From Methanothermobacter tenebrarum (GTDB lineage Archaea; Methanobacteriota; Methanobacteria; Methanobacteriales; DSM-23052): 64,000 nucleotides of DNA. The notes below the pieces were generated by a model. It searched no databases. It worked only from the letters and a program-made list of their open reading frames with translations, and was not told the DNA's origin. The DNA lies in NCBI RefSeq assembly GCF_003264935.1, contig NZ_QLOE01000004.1:1-64000 (forward strand), written 5' to 3'. This document shows positions 8,414-17,458 of the stretch, one piece after another (position 1 is the first letter of the stretch; every line of letters starts with the position of its first letter). The translations under genes were made by a program, and so were the position numbers.

Positions 8414-9628
8414 TTAGATTTTGAATGAATTGAATAAGAGTACATTGCACTTTGAGTTTTTATCTATTCCTTCGCTGTTTTCTTCTATCACAATATAACT
8501 GTTTGATTTTACCATTGATTTTATGATCCCCGACCCACTTATAAGTATCGGTTCGACTATTTTATTATCTGTAAATGCACGTATGTAATCTGTCCGCCCA
8601 AGCTTGGATGGGGTTTTACGTTGACATATCCTCTCAACTAGCTGATGCTCATAGTTGATATTCTGCATCCTTAACAGATAATATCTTACGAAAATGTCAA
8701 ATTGTACCATAGCAGCCACAGGATACCCTGAGAGCATGAACACGGGCTTATCCTCTACCAGACCAAAAGCTAGTGGTTTTCCTGGTCTCATTGCAACTCC
8801 ATGGAAGATGACCCGGCCAAGCTTGTCAACTGTATCCACTACGATATCGCCTTTGCTAATGGCGGTTCCACCAGTTGTTATTATCATATCATATCCTTGA
8901 ATGTTCTCTTCGATCTTTTCCTCCAACACTCTAGGATTGTCTGGTGAATGTTCAACAGTCGGTGATGCCTTTGCACTTTCAACAAGCGCCTTAAGAGTAT
9001 ACTTATTAGAATTTATTATATTTCCTGGTCTTGGTTTTGTCCCGGGTTCCACGAGTTCATCGCCTGTGATGATAATCTTAACTCTAGGTTTTTTATAAAC
9101 TTCAATGGTATCATAGCCTGCGGATGCTGTGATTGCAAGTTCTTGGGGGCGCATAACAGTTCCTGGTTCCAGTATGGTTTCACCAGCTTTTACATCCTCT
9201 CCTCTTGGCGCGATGTTTTCACCTGGACTAGTGGGCTGTAAAACCTCGATTTTATCCCCTATTTTGTAAGTGTATTCTTCCATGACCACAGCATCTGCAC
9301 CTTCAGGTATTGGGGCGCCAGTGGCTATCTTAACAGCCTCCCCTTCTTTAAGTTTAACATTTGAAACCTTACCCGCACCAATTGAATCTATAACCTTTAA
9401 AGTTATAGGATTATCCGCCCTGGCCTGGAATGTGTCCTTTGCCTTTATAGCATAACCATCCATGGCAGCCTTATCAAAGGGTGGTGAATCCAACTTTGAA
9501 ATTAATCTCCTAGAGTTCACACGGCCATGGGCATCGATAAGATCGATGGTCTCCTCACTGGTGAGCCTTTGGTTTTCATCTAATAATCTGAAGGCTTCTT
9601 TCACTGGTAAAAGTTCACTTATAAACAT
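8414..9628 (-). CDS. moeA: Molybdopterin molybdenumtransferase MoeA
   Basis: It inserts molybdate or tungstate into adenylated molybdopterin, needed for formylmethanofuran dehydrogenase and formate dehydrogenase. Recognisable parts are DKAAMDGYAIKA near residue 55, ITGDELVEPGTKPRPG near 190, the MPT-binding TTGGTAISKGD near 260, and PVFMLSGYPVAAMV near 310. A C-terminal MoeA domain IV follows. At 404 residues it is full length. It is divergent from the ABC exporter operon, and the upstream AGAGGA provides an RBS. Confidence 0.92.
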   Translation of the reverse strand: MFISELLPVKEAFRLLDENQRLTSEETIDLIDAHGRVNSRRLISKLDSPPFDKAAMDGYAIKAKDTFQARADNPITLKVIDSIGAGKVSNVKLKEGEAVKIATGAPIPEGADAVVMEEYTYKIGDKIEVLQPTSPGENIAPRGEDVKAGETILEPGTVMRPQELAITASAGYDTIEVYKKPRVKIIITGDELVEPGTKPRPGNIINSNKYTLKALVESAKASPTVEHSPDNPRVLEEKIEENIQGYDMIITTGGTAISKGDIVVDTVDKLGRVIFHGVAMRPGKPLAFGLVEDKPVFMLSGYPVAAMVQFDIFVRYYLLRMQNINYEHQLVERICQRKTPSKLGRTDYIRAFTDNKIVEPILISGSGIIKSMVKSNSYIVIEENSEGIDKNSKCNVLLFNSFKI

Positions 9629-9705
9629 GAAGATCCTCTCCTATCATATTAATATTTTATTAATGAATATAATTTTTAGGTGGAAATCAGAGAGTTTAGA
9701 TTGAC

Positions 9706-10608
9706 ATGATAGAAGTGGAATCTCTTAGAAAAAGTTTCGGAAAGATAATAGCATTGGATGATATCAGTTTCCATGTGGATGAGGGCGAGTTATTGGGTAT
9801 TATAGGCCCTAATGGGGCTGGTAAAACCACTGCCATCAGGATAATTGCTTGTATTTTACATCCTGATAAGGGTAAGGTTAGAGTAGCTGGATTAGATGTC
9901 ACACATGATCCTATTAAGGTTAAGTCTATGATAGGCTATCTCCCGGAGGAGCCGAACCTCTATGAACGGTTCACAGCAAGAGATCTTCTCAAATACTTTG
10001 GTGAATTATATGGGGTTCCAGGGGATGTTCTCGATGATAGGGTTAATGAATTATTGGAACTTGTGGGCATGGAGGACAGGGCGAATGATCCTATAAACAC
10101 GTTCTCTAAGGGGTTGAGACAGCGTATTGGGATAGCTAGGGCGCTTGTACATGATCCTCCTATCCTCATATTGGATGAGCCTACAATGGGCCTCGACCCG
10201 GCCACAGCAGCTTCTATAAGGGAATTTATAAGGGAACTCAAAGGTGATAAGACTATGATACTCTGCACTCATTACATGGAAGAAGCTGACTACCTCTGTG
10301 ACAGGGTCGCTATTTTGAATCAGGGGAGAATATTAGATGTGGGCACGCCCCGGGAGCTTAAATCGAAGATAAAAGGCGATCTGACATTGGAGATAAGTCT
10401 CATCGACCCTAGTAGAGTTGACATAAACCTTCTAGAAGTGGAGGGTGTGAAGAATATAAGATTGGATGGGAATAGGCTCGAGATTTCATTTAAAAATAGG
10501 AGTATTATCCCAACTATTATAGGAATTTTGGGGGAGAATGTTTATTCTGTGAATACAAGGGAAACTAGCCTGGATGATGTTTTCATAGAAATGGTTAAGG
10601 GTTCATGA
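9706..10608 (+). CDS. ABC transporter ATP-binding protein (ABC-2 exporter, NatA-like)
   Basis: This is the cytoplasmic ATPase of an export-type ABC transporter. Walker A is GPNGAGKTT, the Q-loop lies in GYLPEEPNLYE, the signature is FSKGLRQRIG, Walker B is LILDEPTMGLD, and the H-loop is THYMEEAD. The C-terminal 80 residues form the extra domain typical of NatA/DrrA-type subunits. Its stop overlaps the first permease start (ATGATG), and the second permease overlaps in turn, so all three are one operon. The substrate (Na+, drug or lipid) cannot be told. Confidence 0.9.
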   Translation: MIEVESLRKSFGKIIALDDISFHVDEGELLGIIGPNGAGKTTAIRIIACILHPDKGKVRVAGLDVTHDPIKVKSMIGYLPEEPNLYERFTARDLLKYFGELYGVPGDVLDDRVNELLELVGMEDRANDPINTFSKGLRQRIGIARALVHDPPILILDEPTMGLDPATAASIREFIRELKGDKTMILCTHYMEEADYLCDRVAILNQGRILDVGTPRELKSKIKGDLTLEISLIDPSRVDINLLEVEGVKNIRLDGNRLEISFKNRSIIPTIIGILGENVYSVNTRETSLDDVFIEMVKGS

Positions 10609-11708
10609 TGTGGACTATAACAAAATGGGAGATCAAAAGCACATTCAAAAGCCGCAAATTCCTCTTCATCTTCATATTCCAGATAGTCACATTATTCTTA
10701 ATAATATTCATTTTTAGTGGCGTACTCCAGATGATGAACACAACTGAGGAAATCACATTAACCCCTTCACTAGGTGAATTCGTATCCTTGGATGTTAATG
10801 ACCCCTCTGGGATCATCAGAGATGAACTCAACCCCAAGGCTGTTATGATACACCCTACAAGTATAAGATCCCCAAGAGAAAATTCACTTTTACTTGTGGA
10901 TGAATACAATGGACTACCATTGAATGCAAGCTTATTCCTAGATTATTCAACTCCAATGAGAAATGTTGTAAAAGAGGAGGTGGAAAGTGCGGTTGAAAGG
11001 TCCTCAAGGAAAATAGCCAACCAGATCATAACATCCATGAAAAAGGAACAAGTTAATGTTAAAGAAGAAGCTGTGGGTGAGTCACTGCCATTAAAACTTG
11101 TGAATAAGGTGATGGTTGCGATACTCCTAATCCTGCCTTTGTTTATGTTTGGGAATCTTATCATTGACAGTATCACGGGAGAGAAAGAAAGGAAAACGGG
11201 GGAATCACTTATTGCAATGCCAATCCCCCGGAGTCATATTATACTGGGAAAATCTCTTGCAGTTATAATAATAATGGGCGTTCAATTACTTATATGGATG
11301 ATTATAATATGGGTTGGGTTTAGAATACCTAACGCCCTCATCATATATTTGGTTCTTCTTCTAACCGCATTCCCAGTTGTGGGATTTACAAGTTTGGTTG
11401 CTGTTTATTCCAAGAATTACAAGGAAGCTGGTATAGGTATAACATTAGCTTATATAATTATTATAGGTTTTCTTATAGTCCCAGCACTTGCATATATTTC
11501 CCAGAAGAGTGGTTTAGGCCCCTTAATTCTCATAATAAAGCTTCTAAGTTTAGAAAATATAACAATATTTGATATGGTATCAACGGTTTCGATTTTGATT
11601 TTTAGTAGTGTGATCTTTTATGGTTTGGCGGTGTGGCTTTTTGAAAAGGATGATATAATATTCGGTCCCCGTCCAGGTGTTTTAAGGCTATTAAGGGGTT
11701 TTCTATGA
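10605..11708 (+). CDS. ABC-2 type transporter permease 1
   Basis: This membrane subunit has one N-terminal helix (about 20-45), a large extracytoplasmic domain (about 50-165), and then five or six helices. DSITGEKERKTGESLIAMP after the second helix is the hallmark of NatB/YhaP-like ABC-2 permeases, where a cytosolic loop contacts the ATPase. It overlaps the ATPase gene by four bases and the next permease gene by four. With the next gene it probably makes a heterodimeric channel. Confidence 0.85.
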   Translation: MMWTITKWEIKSTFKSRKFLFIFIFQIVTLFLIIFIFSGVLQMMNTTEEITLTPSLGEFVSLDVNDPSGIIRDELNPKAVMIHPTSIRSPRENSLLLVDEYNGLPLNASLFLDYSTPMRNVVKEEVESAVERSSRKIANQIITSMKKEQVNVKEEAVGESLPLKLVNKVMVAILLILPLFMFGNLIIDSITGEKERKTGESLIAMPIPRSHIILGKSLAVIIIMGVQLLIWMIIIWVGFRIPNALIIYLVLLLTAFPVVGFTSLVAVYSKNYKEAGIGITLAYIIIIGFLIVPALAYISQKSGLGPLILIIKLLSLENITIFDMVSTVSILIFSSVIFYGLAVWLFEKDDIIFGPRPGVLRLLRGFL

Positions 11709-12829
11709 AATTGGTGGCATTATCAAGAAAGGAGGCATATGATATCCTCACGAATAGGGTCTATGTATTCCTCGTGATTGTACAGGTTATTATACTACTT
11801 GGAAGTTTCGCCCTTGCCAGTGTAAGCTCAATTGCATTAGACCCAGGGTTAATAGATAAGTGGGGTGGAGGTCAATTCTTGAAGGTTGGCGCACCTGAAG
11901 ATATAAAGGGGACGATCCTTGAAAAAAATTTGAAGGAAGAAAATTTGAAACTTGTCTATTATAGTGATCTTCAAAGCGCGAATAGGGCACTTGGTTCGGA
12001 AACATCAGCTACGGTATATCTGGGTGAGGATGGGAATGTTAGGGTGAACATAGATGCTGGGAGCATATTCTACACTATATTATCTGAGAAGATACGAAGG
12101 GCAGCGGAATCATATAATATAGAGAAGAGCCTTGATAATCTTCCAAGTGAGGAAATAAGCAAGGTTAAGGAGCCTATTAGGCTTAGTATAGTTGAGATGA
12201 ACGAGGAGAGGCATGTGGAGGTCGCCCTTGAAAGTCCGTATTTTGTTGGGATTATGTATGGTTTCATGGTACCTTTTATACTTTTTTTACCTTTCTTCCT
12301 TGGTAGTAATATCGTTACTGATAGTATTGTTGGTGAAAAGGAGAGGAAGACCTTTGAAGTGCTTCTTATGGCACCTCTATCACCATCCATGATAATAATT
12401 GGTAAGATAATCCCTGTAGTTTTATTTTCTATTCTACAGAGTTTGGCATGGATTATTATCTTGTGTTTGCTCCATGTCCCACTTTATAATTTGCCTTTGA
12501 TTGTTTTGCTGGTCCTTTTCATGGCCTTTGGATTTGCGGGTGTTGGAGTGTTTGTTTCGAGTTTGGTTGACAGTACGAAGGAGGCTAATTCCGCGATAAC
12601 CATCATACTTTTCATTGCAACATTTATACTTTTTGTGCCACTTTTTATGGATGTGGGTTTCCTAGGACCCTTCCTAGATTTTATACCAACTGTAATATTA
12701 GTGAAACTTTCAACCAGTCAATCTGTTGGAGGAGTTATCTGGGATATGATACCTTCTTTGATCTTTTCCCTTTTGGTATTTATTTTTTCCACTCTTTCAT
12801 TCAAAAGGGAAGGCTTAATAAGATTATAA
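11705..12829 (+). CDS. ABC-2 type transporter permease 2 (NatB-like)
   Basis: It is a paralogue of the preceding permease with the same plan: N-terminal helix, soluble outer domain of about 140 residues, then a helix, the DSIVGEKERKTFEVLLMAP loop and several more helices. FVSSLVDSTKEANS matches NatB-type proteins more closely than permease 1. It ends 22 bases before the 3' end of glnA, so transcription converges there. Confidence 0.85.
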   Translation: MKLVALSRKEAYDILTNRVYVFLVIVQVIILLGSFALASVSSIALDPGLIDKWGGGQFLKVGAPEDIKGTILEKNLKEENLKLVYYSDLQSANRALGSETSATVYLGEDGNVRVNIDAGSIFYTILSEKIRRAAESYNIEKSLDNLPSEEISKVKEPIRLSIVEMNEERHVEVALESPYFVGIMYGFMVPFILFLPFFLGSNIVTDSIVGEKERKTFEVLLMAPLSPSMIIIGKIIPVVLFSILQSLAWIIILCLLHVPLYNLPLIVLLVLFMAFGFAGVGVFVSSLVDSTKEANSAITIILFIATFILFVPLFMDVGFLGPFLDFIPTVILVKLSTSQSVGGVIWDMIPSLIFSLLVFIFSTLSFKREGLIRL

Positions 12830-12851
12830 AAAAGGTGGAATGGTGGTGGGG

Positions 12852-14180
12852 TTAGATGTTGAGGTACTTTTCTATTTCGTATTTGAATACTTGGATTCTG
12901 TATTCGTCCCATTCTTTATGTTTTATTTCCATGAATTTTTCATAGATATGGTCTCCAATGGCTGATTTTATGACATCATCTTCTTCAAGTGCATGGTATG
13001 CTTCCCACAGACTTGATGGTAACGTTTCTATACCTCTCTCTTCAAGTTCTTTTAGGTTTAGTTTGAATACATCGAATTCAACTGGTTCTCCAGGGTCTAT
13101 TTTATTCTTCACACCATCCATTCCAGCCTCTAACATGGCAGCGAATGCAAGATAGGGATTGCATGATGGATCGGGTGCTCTGAATTCGACTCGGGTACCT
13201 TTGCCACGGGATGCAGGTATTCTTATAAGTGTTGACCTGTTTTTGAAACCATAGGCAATATACACAGGGGCTTCATATCCTGGGACTAATCTCTTATATG
13301 AATTGACTGTCGGTGCACATATTGCAGATAATGCTCTGGAATGCTCTAACAGACCCCCTATAAAGTACATTGCCGTTTCTGATAATTGTGTGGGAGTGTC
13401 GGGATCGTAGAATATGTTTTCACCATCTTTGAAGAGTGATTGGTGGCAGTGCATGCCACTTCCATTTTCTCCGAAGAATGGTTTTGGCATGAAGGTTACA
13501 AGGTAACCCATCTTATCTACTATTGCTTTTATAGCCTGTTTGAATGTTATAACAGCATCTGCAGTTTTTAAGGCGTTGTCGAATTTGAAGTCGATCTCGT
13601 GTTGTCCTGGGGCCACTTCATGGTGGCTTACTTCAATGTCAAAGCCTAAGGCTTCCAAGTCCATTACTAGTTTTCTTCTGAAGTCTGTTCCTTGGTCTAT
13701 TGGTTCAACATCGAAGTACGCGCCTGTGTCAAGGGGTATTATGTTCCCTTCATCGTCATAATCGAGTATGAAAAATTCTGGTTCTGGACCCACATTATAT
13801 TCATATCCTAATTTCTCGTATTTCGATAGGACTCTTTTTAGGGCGTATCTTGGATCGCCTTCGAATGGTTTGCCATCTGGCCAGTATACGTCGCATATGA
13901 ATCTGCATACACCTTTTTCCTCTGGTCTCCAAGGTAGTGTGGAGAATGTTTCTAGTTCTGGTTTTAACACGAGGTCGCTTTCGTTTATGTCTACGAAGCC
14001 TTCGATTGAAGACCCGTCGAATAATATGCCCTCTTTCATTATGTCTTCTAGTTGGTCTGCTCTAATTAGGGGGATGGCCATGTTTTTGGCTGCCCCGTGT
14101 ATGTCTACGAATTGTAGTCTGACGAATTTTATGTCGCATTCTTCTACTTTTTCCATGATTTTTTCGATTTTATCATCCAT
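12852..14180 (-). CDS. glnA: Glutamine synthetase, type I
   Basis: It makes glutamine from glutamate, ammonia and ATP as a cytosolic dodecamer. Conserved blocks are DGSSIEGF, the metal site [24 protein letters not shown], the glutamate-binding NRSTLIRIP and [18 protein letters not shown]. The length of 442 and the lack of the longer adenylylated region point to the GSI-alpha group, which is not adenylylated but controlled by feedback and PII-type proteins in archaea (family knowledge). GGAGGT precedes the ATG. A perfect GGAA-N6-TTCC site between TATA box and start points to NrpR control. Confidence 0.95.
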   Translation of the reverse strand: MDDKIEKIMEKVEECDIKFVRLQFVDIHGAAKNMAIPLIRADQLEDIMKEGILFDGSSIEGFVDINESDLVLKPELETFSTLPWRPEEKGVCRFICDVYWPDGKPFEGDPRYALKRVLSKYEKLGYEYNVGPEPEFFILDYDDEGNIIPLDTGAYFDVEPIDQGTDFRRKLVMDLEALGFDIEVSHHEVAPGQHEIDFKFDNALKTADAVITFKQAIKAIVDKMGYLVTFMPKPFFGENGSGMHCHQSLFKDGENIFYDPDTPTQLSETAMYFIGGLLEHSRALSAICAPTVNSYKRLVPGYEAPVYIAYGFKNRSTLIRIPASRGKGTRVEFRAPDPSCNPYLAFAAMLEAGMDGVKNKIDPGEPVEFDVFKLNLKELEERGIETLPSSLWEAYHALEEDDVIKSAIGDHIYEKFMEIKHKEWDEYRIQVFKYEIEKYLNI

Positions 14181-14198
14181 AGAATACCTCCATTGACC

Positions 14199-14212
14199 GG
14201 AAGTATATTTCC
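14199..14212. promoter_or_regulatory. Candidate NrpR operator of glnA (GGAA-N6-TTCC)
   Basis: The palindrome GGAA-GTATAT-TTCC matches exactly the operator described for the nitrogen repressor NrpR of Methanococcus maripaludis. It lies 19 bases before the glnA ATG and just downstream of the TATA box, about where transcription should begin, so a bound repressor would block initiation. The match is seen directly; regulation is inference. Confidence 0.7.
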
Positions 14213-14218
14213 TCCTAG

Positions 14219-14230
14219 TGTTATATATAC
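14219..14230 (-). promoter_or_regulatory. TATA box of glnA
   Basis: The minus strand reads AAGTATATATAA here, a strong TATA box. Its centre is 44 bases before the glnA ATG, predicting a start near 14197-14200 inside the GGAA-N6-TTCC palindrome. Confidence 0.6.
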
Positions 14231-14234
14231 TTTG

Positions 14235-14987
14235 TTATAATTCCACAATCTTAAAGGGGTCATCCTTTAAAAGGTCAAAGGTTAAAAGTTTGGGAGCCCA
14301 TATAACACTACCCTTACCCGTTAAAAGCTTTAAAGCCTCAAATGATTCTATACAACCAACAATATTCGGCACCGGCCCTATAACTGGCGGAATTTCACCT
14401 TCTAAGCGCTGAACTTTCTCTTTAACTTCATCTGTTAATCTAAGACCCTTTGAAGGTAATTTAAAAACTTCCTCATAGGATGGTGTCCTATCTCCAAATA
14501 CGGTCACTTGGCCCATTGAAGCATGCACGGCCCCGTGTACAAATGGTATTTTGGATCTTTTACACTCTCTACTAACTATGATCCTTGATATGATGTTATC
14601 CATGGCGTCAATCACAACATCACTATTTTCTATGATTGTATTTACATTGTCCTCATTAACTTCACAATTAAAAGTCTCGATTTCAATGAATGGGTTTATC
14701 TTCCATATCCTTTCTTGGGTAACGGTTACCTTTGGCTTTCCAATATTATGAAAATTACTCATTAACTGCCTGTTGATATTAGATATGCTGAAGGTGTCCT
14801 TATCTACGATAGATAGTGATCCTACACCCATTCTAACTAGCATTTCAATGGCGGCGCCGCCAATACCCCCACATCCAATTACTGCAACCCTACCCTTATT
14901 TAGCTTTAACTGTTCATTCTTTTTCAGAAAACCCATCTGTCTAGTTATTATCTCCCAATAGGTTAAGCCCTCATATCTTCTTGGCAT
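14235..14987 (-). CDS. ThiF/MoeB/HesA family E1-like adenylyltransferase
   Basis: It activates the C-terminal Gly-Gly of a ubiquitin-like sulfur carrier by adenylylation. The nucleotide loop VIGCGGIGGAA is at about residues 35-45, and SIVDKDTFSISNINRQLM supplies the conserved Asp and the NxxRQ motif. The middle has DAMDNIISR. The two CxxC zinc pairs and the obvious catalytic cysteine of MoeB/UbaA are missing, so transfer without a thioester intermediate, or a narrower role in ThiS/MoaD activation, is possible. A MoaD/SAMP-like carrier with a Gly-Gly end is coded at 47536-47736 in this window. It is alone on its strand between glnA and the tRNA-Met gene. Confidence 0.82.
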   Translation of the reverse strand: MPRRYEGLTYWEIITRQMGFLKKNEQLKLNKGRVAVIGCGGIGGAAIEMLVRMGVGSLSIVDKDTFSISNINRQLMSNFHNIGKPKVTVTQERIWKINPFIEIETFNCEVNEDNVNTIIENSDVVIDAMDNIISRIIVSRECKRSKIPFVHGAVHASMGQVTVFGDRTPSYEEVFKLPSKGLRLTDEVKEKVQRLEGEIPPVIGPVPNIVGCIESFEALKLLTGKGSVIWAPKLLTFDLLKDDPFKIVEL

Positions 14988-15121
14988 CTATGCCACCTTT
15001 AATCCTCCCATGAATGGGGGGGAATCTCTGAGAATCATAGGATGATTATCCTTTAGTTTACTATTACTATAAAAATTTATCAAAGCATTTGAAGAAAAGA
15101 AGAATGATAGCTTTAAGTTTA

Positions 15122-15230
15122 TGCCGGGGGCGGGGTTCGAACCCGCGACCTCACGGTATCCCAGGTAAGGGTTAGAGCAAGTTATTCTACCCTATGAGCC
15201 GTGCGCTCTAACCAGCTGAGCCACCCCGGC
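15122..15230 (-). tRNA. tRNA-Met (CAT), elongator type, with 35-base intron
   Basis: On the minus strand the acceptor arm GCCGGGG pairs with CCCCGGC, the D arm is GCTC/GAGC, the anticodon stem CACGG pairs with CCGTG, and the T arm is GCGGG-TTCGAAC-CCCGC with discriminator A. The anticodon is CAT. A 35-base intron (15158-15192) interrupts the anticodon loop after position 37, the usual place for archaeal introns cut at a bulge-helix-bulge. Removing it gives a normal 74-base tRNA. No CCA is encoded. The first acceptor pair G-C and loop features favour the elongator rather than the initiator. Confidence 0.93.
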
Positions 15231-15504
15231 TTTTGCCTACAAAAAAACCAATATTTTATCCAGTGAAAATTATTCATTGTTAATTAGAAGTGACATCTTT
15301 GAATATCAGTATTGGCTATTGAATGGTAAATTTCATGTGAAGCTGGCTTTTTTTCTCATAAGCGGACTTTGAAGTAAGTATTGGCTTCTAGAACCCTTTT
15401 GTAGGCTTCTAGAACTATTTAGGGGGTGACAAGTCATATTATCATTTTTTATGTTATAAATATTTTTCGGCACATGCCCGGTAGGAAGTTCTTCCCTACA
15501 AATT
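15231..15504. other. Intergenic region with short direct repeat
   Basis: No gene is seen between the tRNA-Met gene and cbiQ. The 12-mer GGCTTCTAGAAC occurs twice, at 15383-15394 and 15404-15415, each copy containing the palindrome TTCTAGAA. In the related cobalt transport clusters the ATPase gene cbiO would be expected here, and no trace of it is visible. Confidence 0.5.
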
Positions 15505-16290
15505 TTATAATTGGAAGTTTTGGATGTAATAGAGTAATATTATGAAGGATATATTTAGGACCATGAACAGAATGTCAGCTCTTTTTAGTGGAGATTTTTT
15601 TTGGTACATTTGGCTTTCTTGGGAATATCCGCGGCTTAGCATGCTTAGATAAGTCTTTTCGCCCTGTTCATAAGCACGTAGGAATATCATTGCAATGGTT
15701 TCCCCTATCTTTTTCAGTCTCCATGAGTATTCAGTGTTCTTGTTCCATATATCGAAGCATCGGGTCTTTTGGGCATTTTTTATCCTCTCAAGTTCATCAT
15801 AGAAAAAGAACAGATACCTTACAGTTAGATTGAGAAGCATGATAAATGTGTGTGGTATCCCGATTCCCCTCATTGAATTTGTAAGCTCCTGCATTGTTGT
15901 TGTTGAAGAGAGTAGGATTATCGCTGTTATGCTAACAGTTATCTTCGCAAATAATAATATGCCGAATAGGAGTCCTTGCATTGTCACATGAACCCCAAGG
16001 GGTCCGGTCCAGATAATGTCACCAGCCTTTATAAATAATTGGAATAAGGCGATGAAACCTCCAAATGGTAATATCAAAAATAGTCTCTTTAATGTGTAAG
16101 ATAATGGTATCCTAGAGAATAATAGTAAAAGTAGAAGATAAGCCTCCATTATAAAAAGGATGAGGGGATCAGAGGCGCTCACTGCATAGACTATTATGAT
16201 TAGACTTATTATTATTTTTATGCGCCCATCAAGATTATGGATAGGACTTTCTTTCAGGGTTTCCTTTTCTATGCTTATAAGATTTTCCAT
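15505..16290 (-). CDS. cbiQ: ECF transporter T component CbiQ (cobalt/nickel)
   Basis: This is the membrane scaffold that joins the substrate-binding M/N parts to the ATPases in an energy-coupling-factor transporter. At 261 residues it has five or six helices and the coupling-helix motif LSRGYSQES in the C-terminal half, with an AFLRAYEQGEKTY-like stretch before it. It follows cbiN-like and cbiM on the same strand, 39 bases after the N-like gene. A CbiO ATPase is not encoded next to it, so the ATPase must come from elsewhere in the genome. Confidence 0.88.
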   Translation of the reverse strand: MENLISIEKETLKESPIHNLDGRIKIIISLIIIVYAVSASDPLILFIMEAYLLLLLLFSRIPLSYTLKRLFLILPFGGFIALFQLFIKAGDIIWTGPLGVHVTMQGLLFGILLFAKITVSITAIILLSSTTTMQELTNSMRGIGIPHTFIMLLNLTVRYLFFFYDELERIKNAQKTRCFDIWNKNTEYSWRLKKIGETIAMIFLRAYEQGEKTYLSMLSRGYSQESQMYQKKSPLKRADILFMVLNISFIILLYYIQNFQL

Positions 16291-16329
16291 AAAAGGACCT
16301 CAAAAAATAAAAAAGGGGGGAGGGGGTGG

Positions 16330-16614
16330 TTATTTCCCAGTTTTAAGCGCCACACTTATCCCATAAGCTATGATTAGAACTATTATTGTGCCAAGGACTA
16401 ATGAAAGTACTTCCCCTTCCTTACCGAGCCCTGGTATGGTATAATCAGGCAGGGGTGATTTTATGACTGGTTCGGTCTCTGGATTTGGCATGACCTTTTC
16501 TGCTGTACTTTCTAATCCGTCAGGGTTTGAAGATGCTAGGAATGGTGCTAGTACTGCTATGATGAGGGCTATGATAACCCCACCAACAATTAGTTTCTTG
16601 TCTCGACTCTTCAT
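16330..16614 (-). CDS. PDGLE-domain protein (CbiN/NikN-like)
   Basis: This small membrane protein (94 residues) has an N-terminal helix (about 8-27), the extracytoplasmic motif SNPDGLEST that names the family, and a C-terminal helix (about 66-88). PDGLE proteins act with CbiM/NikM as auxiliary subunits for metal uptake. It overlaps the end of cbiM by four bases (ATGA type) and is followed by cbiQ. Whether the complex prefers Co2+ or Ni2+ is not evident; the PDGLE form is often found with nickel systems. Confidence 0.82.
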   Translation of the reverse strand: MKSRDKKLIVGGVIIALIIAVLAPFLASSNPDGLESTAEKVMPNPETEPVIKSPLPDYTIPGLGKEGEVLSLVLGTIIVLIIAYGISVALKTGK

Positions 16615-17264
16615 TTAGATAACACCTCGGCCTTTTCTTTTCCCCACTCTTTAAATGAGAATAGGTCGGGACGAGCGCTTTGAACTGCTAGTACTATTAC
16701 TACGGTTAGGACTCCTTCTATGATCCCTATGACTGCATGGTATAATCCCATCATTGCAAGTCCTTTATCTAGTGGGAATGTTCCTGCGATCCACATTTCT
16801 ATCGCACATGCTATAGCTGCCAAGAATATTGAAGCCCATGCTGCTATGAAAACTGCGGGTATTTCTCCTAGGCCCTTTGTACCCTTGAATAGGTAGTATC
16901 CTACGAATCCTCCGATGATGCCCATGTTGAGGATGTTAGCCCCTAATGCTGTTATTCCACCGTCTCCAAATATTAGACCTTGTAGTATAAGTACGATGGA
17001 TAATAATAGGACTGCTGCCCATGGACTTGCGAATATTATGGCAATGAGTGCTGCGCCGACCATGTGTCCACTTGTACCCCATGGGATTGGGACGTTCATT
17101 GCTTGTATCGCGAATATACCAGCTGCTAAAACGGCGAAAAGGGGGATTCGCTTTTCATCGAGTTTTTTGCCGGCCCATCTAATACTAAAATACAAAGCTA
17201 CGAGTGCTATTATCCAGTAGACGACGCACTGGGAAAGTGGTATGAAACCATCGGGTATATGCAA
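16611..17264 (-). CDS. cbiM: Cobalt/nickel ECF transporter substrate component CbiM/NikM
   Basis: It binds the metal at its extreme N-terminus. The mature sequence starts HIPDGF, where the first His and the N-terminal amine bind metal in known CbiM/NikM proteins. Six or seven helices follow, with [15 protein letters not shown] the second conserved block. The length of 217 is normal. The start is TTG (complement of 17262-17264), fixed by AGGAGGT eight bases upstream and by the required MHIPDG end. It is the first gene of a cbiM-cbiN-like-cbiQ operon with an inverted repeat around its TATA box. Confidence 0.9.
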   Translation of the reverse strand: MHIPDGFIPLSQCVVYWIIALVALYFSIRWAGKKLDEKRIPLFAVLAAGIFAIQAMNVPIPWGTSGHMVGAALIAIIFASPWAAVLLLSIVLILQGLIFGDGGITALGANILNMGIIGGFVGYYLFKGTKGLGEIPAVFIAAWASIFLAAIACAIEMWIAGTFPLDKGLAMMGLYHAVIGIIEGVLTVVIVLAVQSARPDLFSFKEWGKEKAEVLSK

Positions 17265-17319
17265 GCTATCTTACCTCCTAATTCTTCTGATATTATCATA
17301 TACATTATATAATATAAAC

Positions 17320-17367
17320 ATTACCCCTAGTATTACTCTAGATTGTATTATTTATATAGAGGGTAAT
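17320..17367. promoter_or_regulatory. cbiM promoter with inverted repeat flanking the TATA box
   Basis: Minus-strand TATA sequence TATATAAATAATA (17346-17358) is bracketed by related half-sites: ATTACCCCTA (17320-17329) and ATTACTCTA (17332-17340) on one side and the inverted copy TAGAGGGTAAT (17357-17367) on the other. A TTAC...GTAA arrangement recalls NikR-type operators, but spacing does not match the bacterial consensus exactly. Metal-dependent control of the transporter is inference. Confidence 0.5.
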
Positions 17368-17458
17368 AACAATTTTTTGTTTCCTAAAAAAAGAATAGAG
17401 GACAAGCAATAAATGATTCAAACTTGGAAAAAATAGGTAACTTGTAGATTGTATGAGT

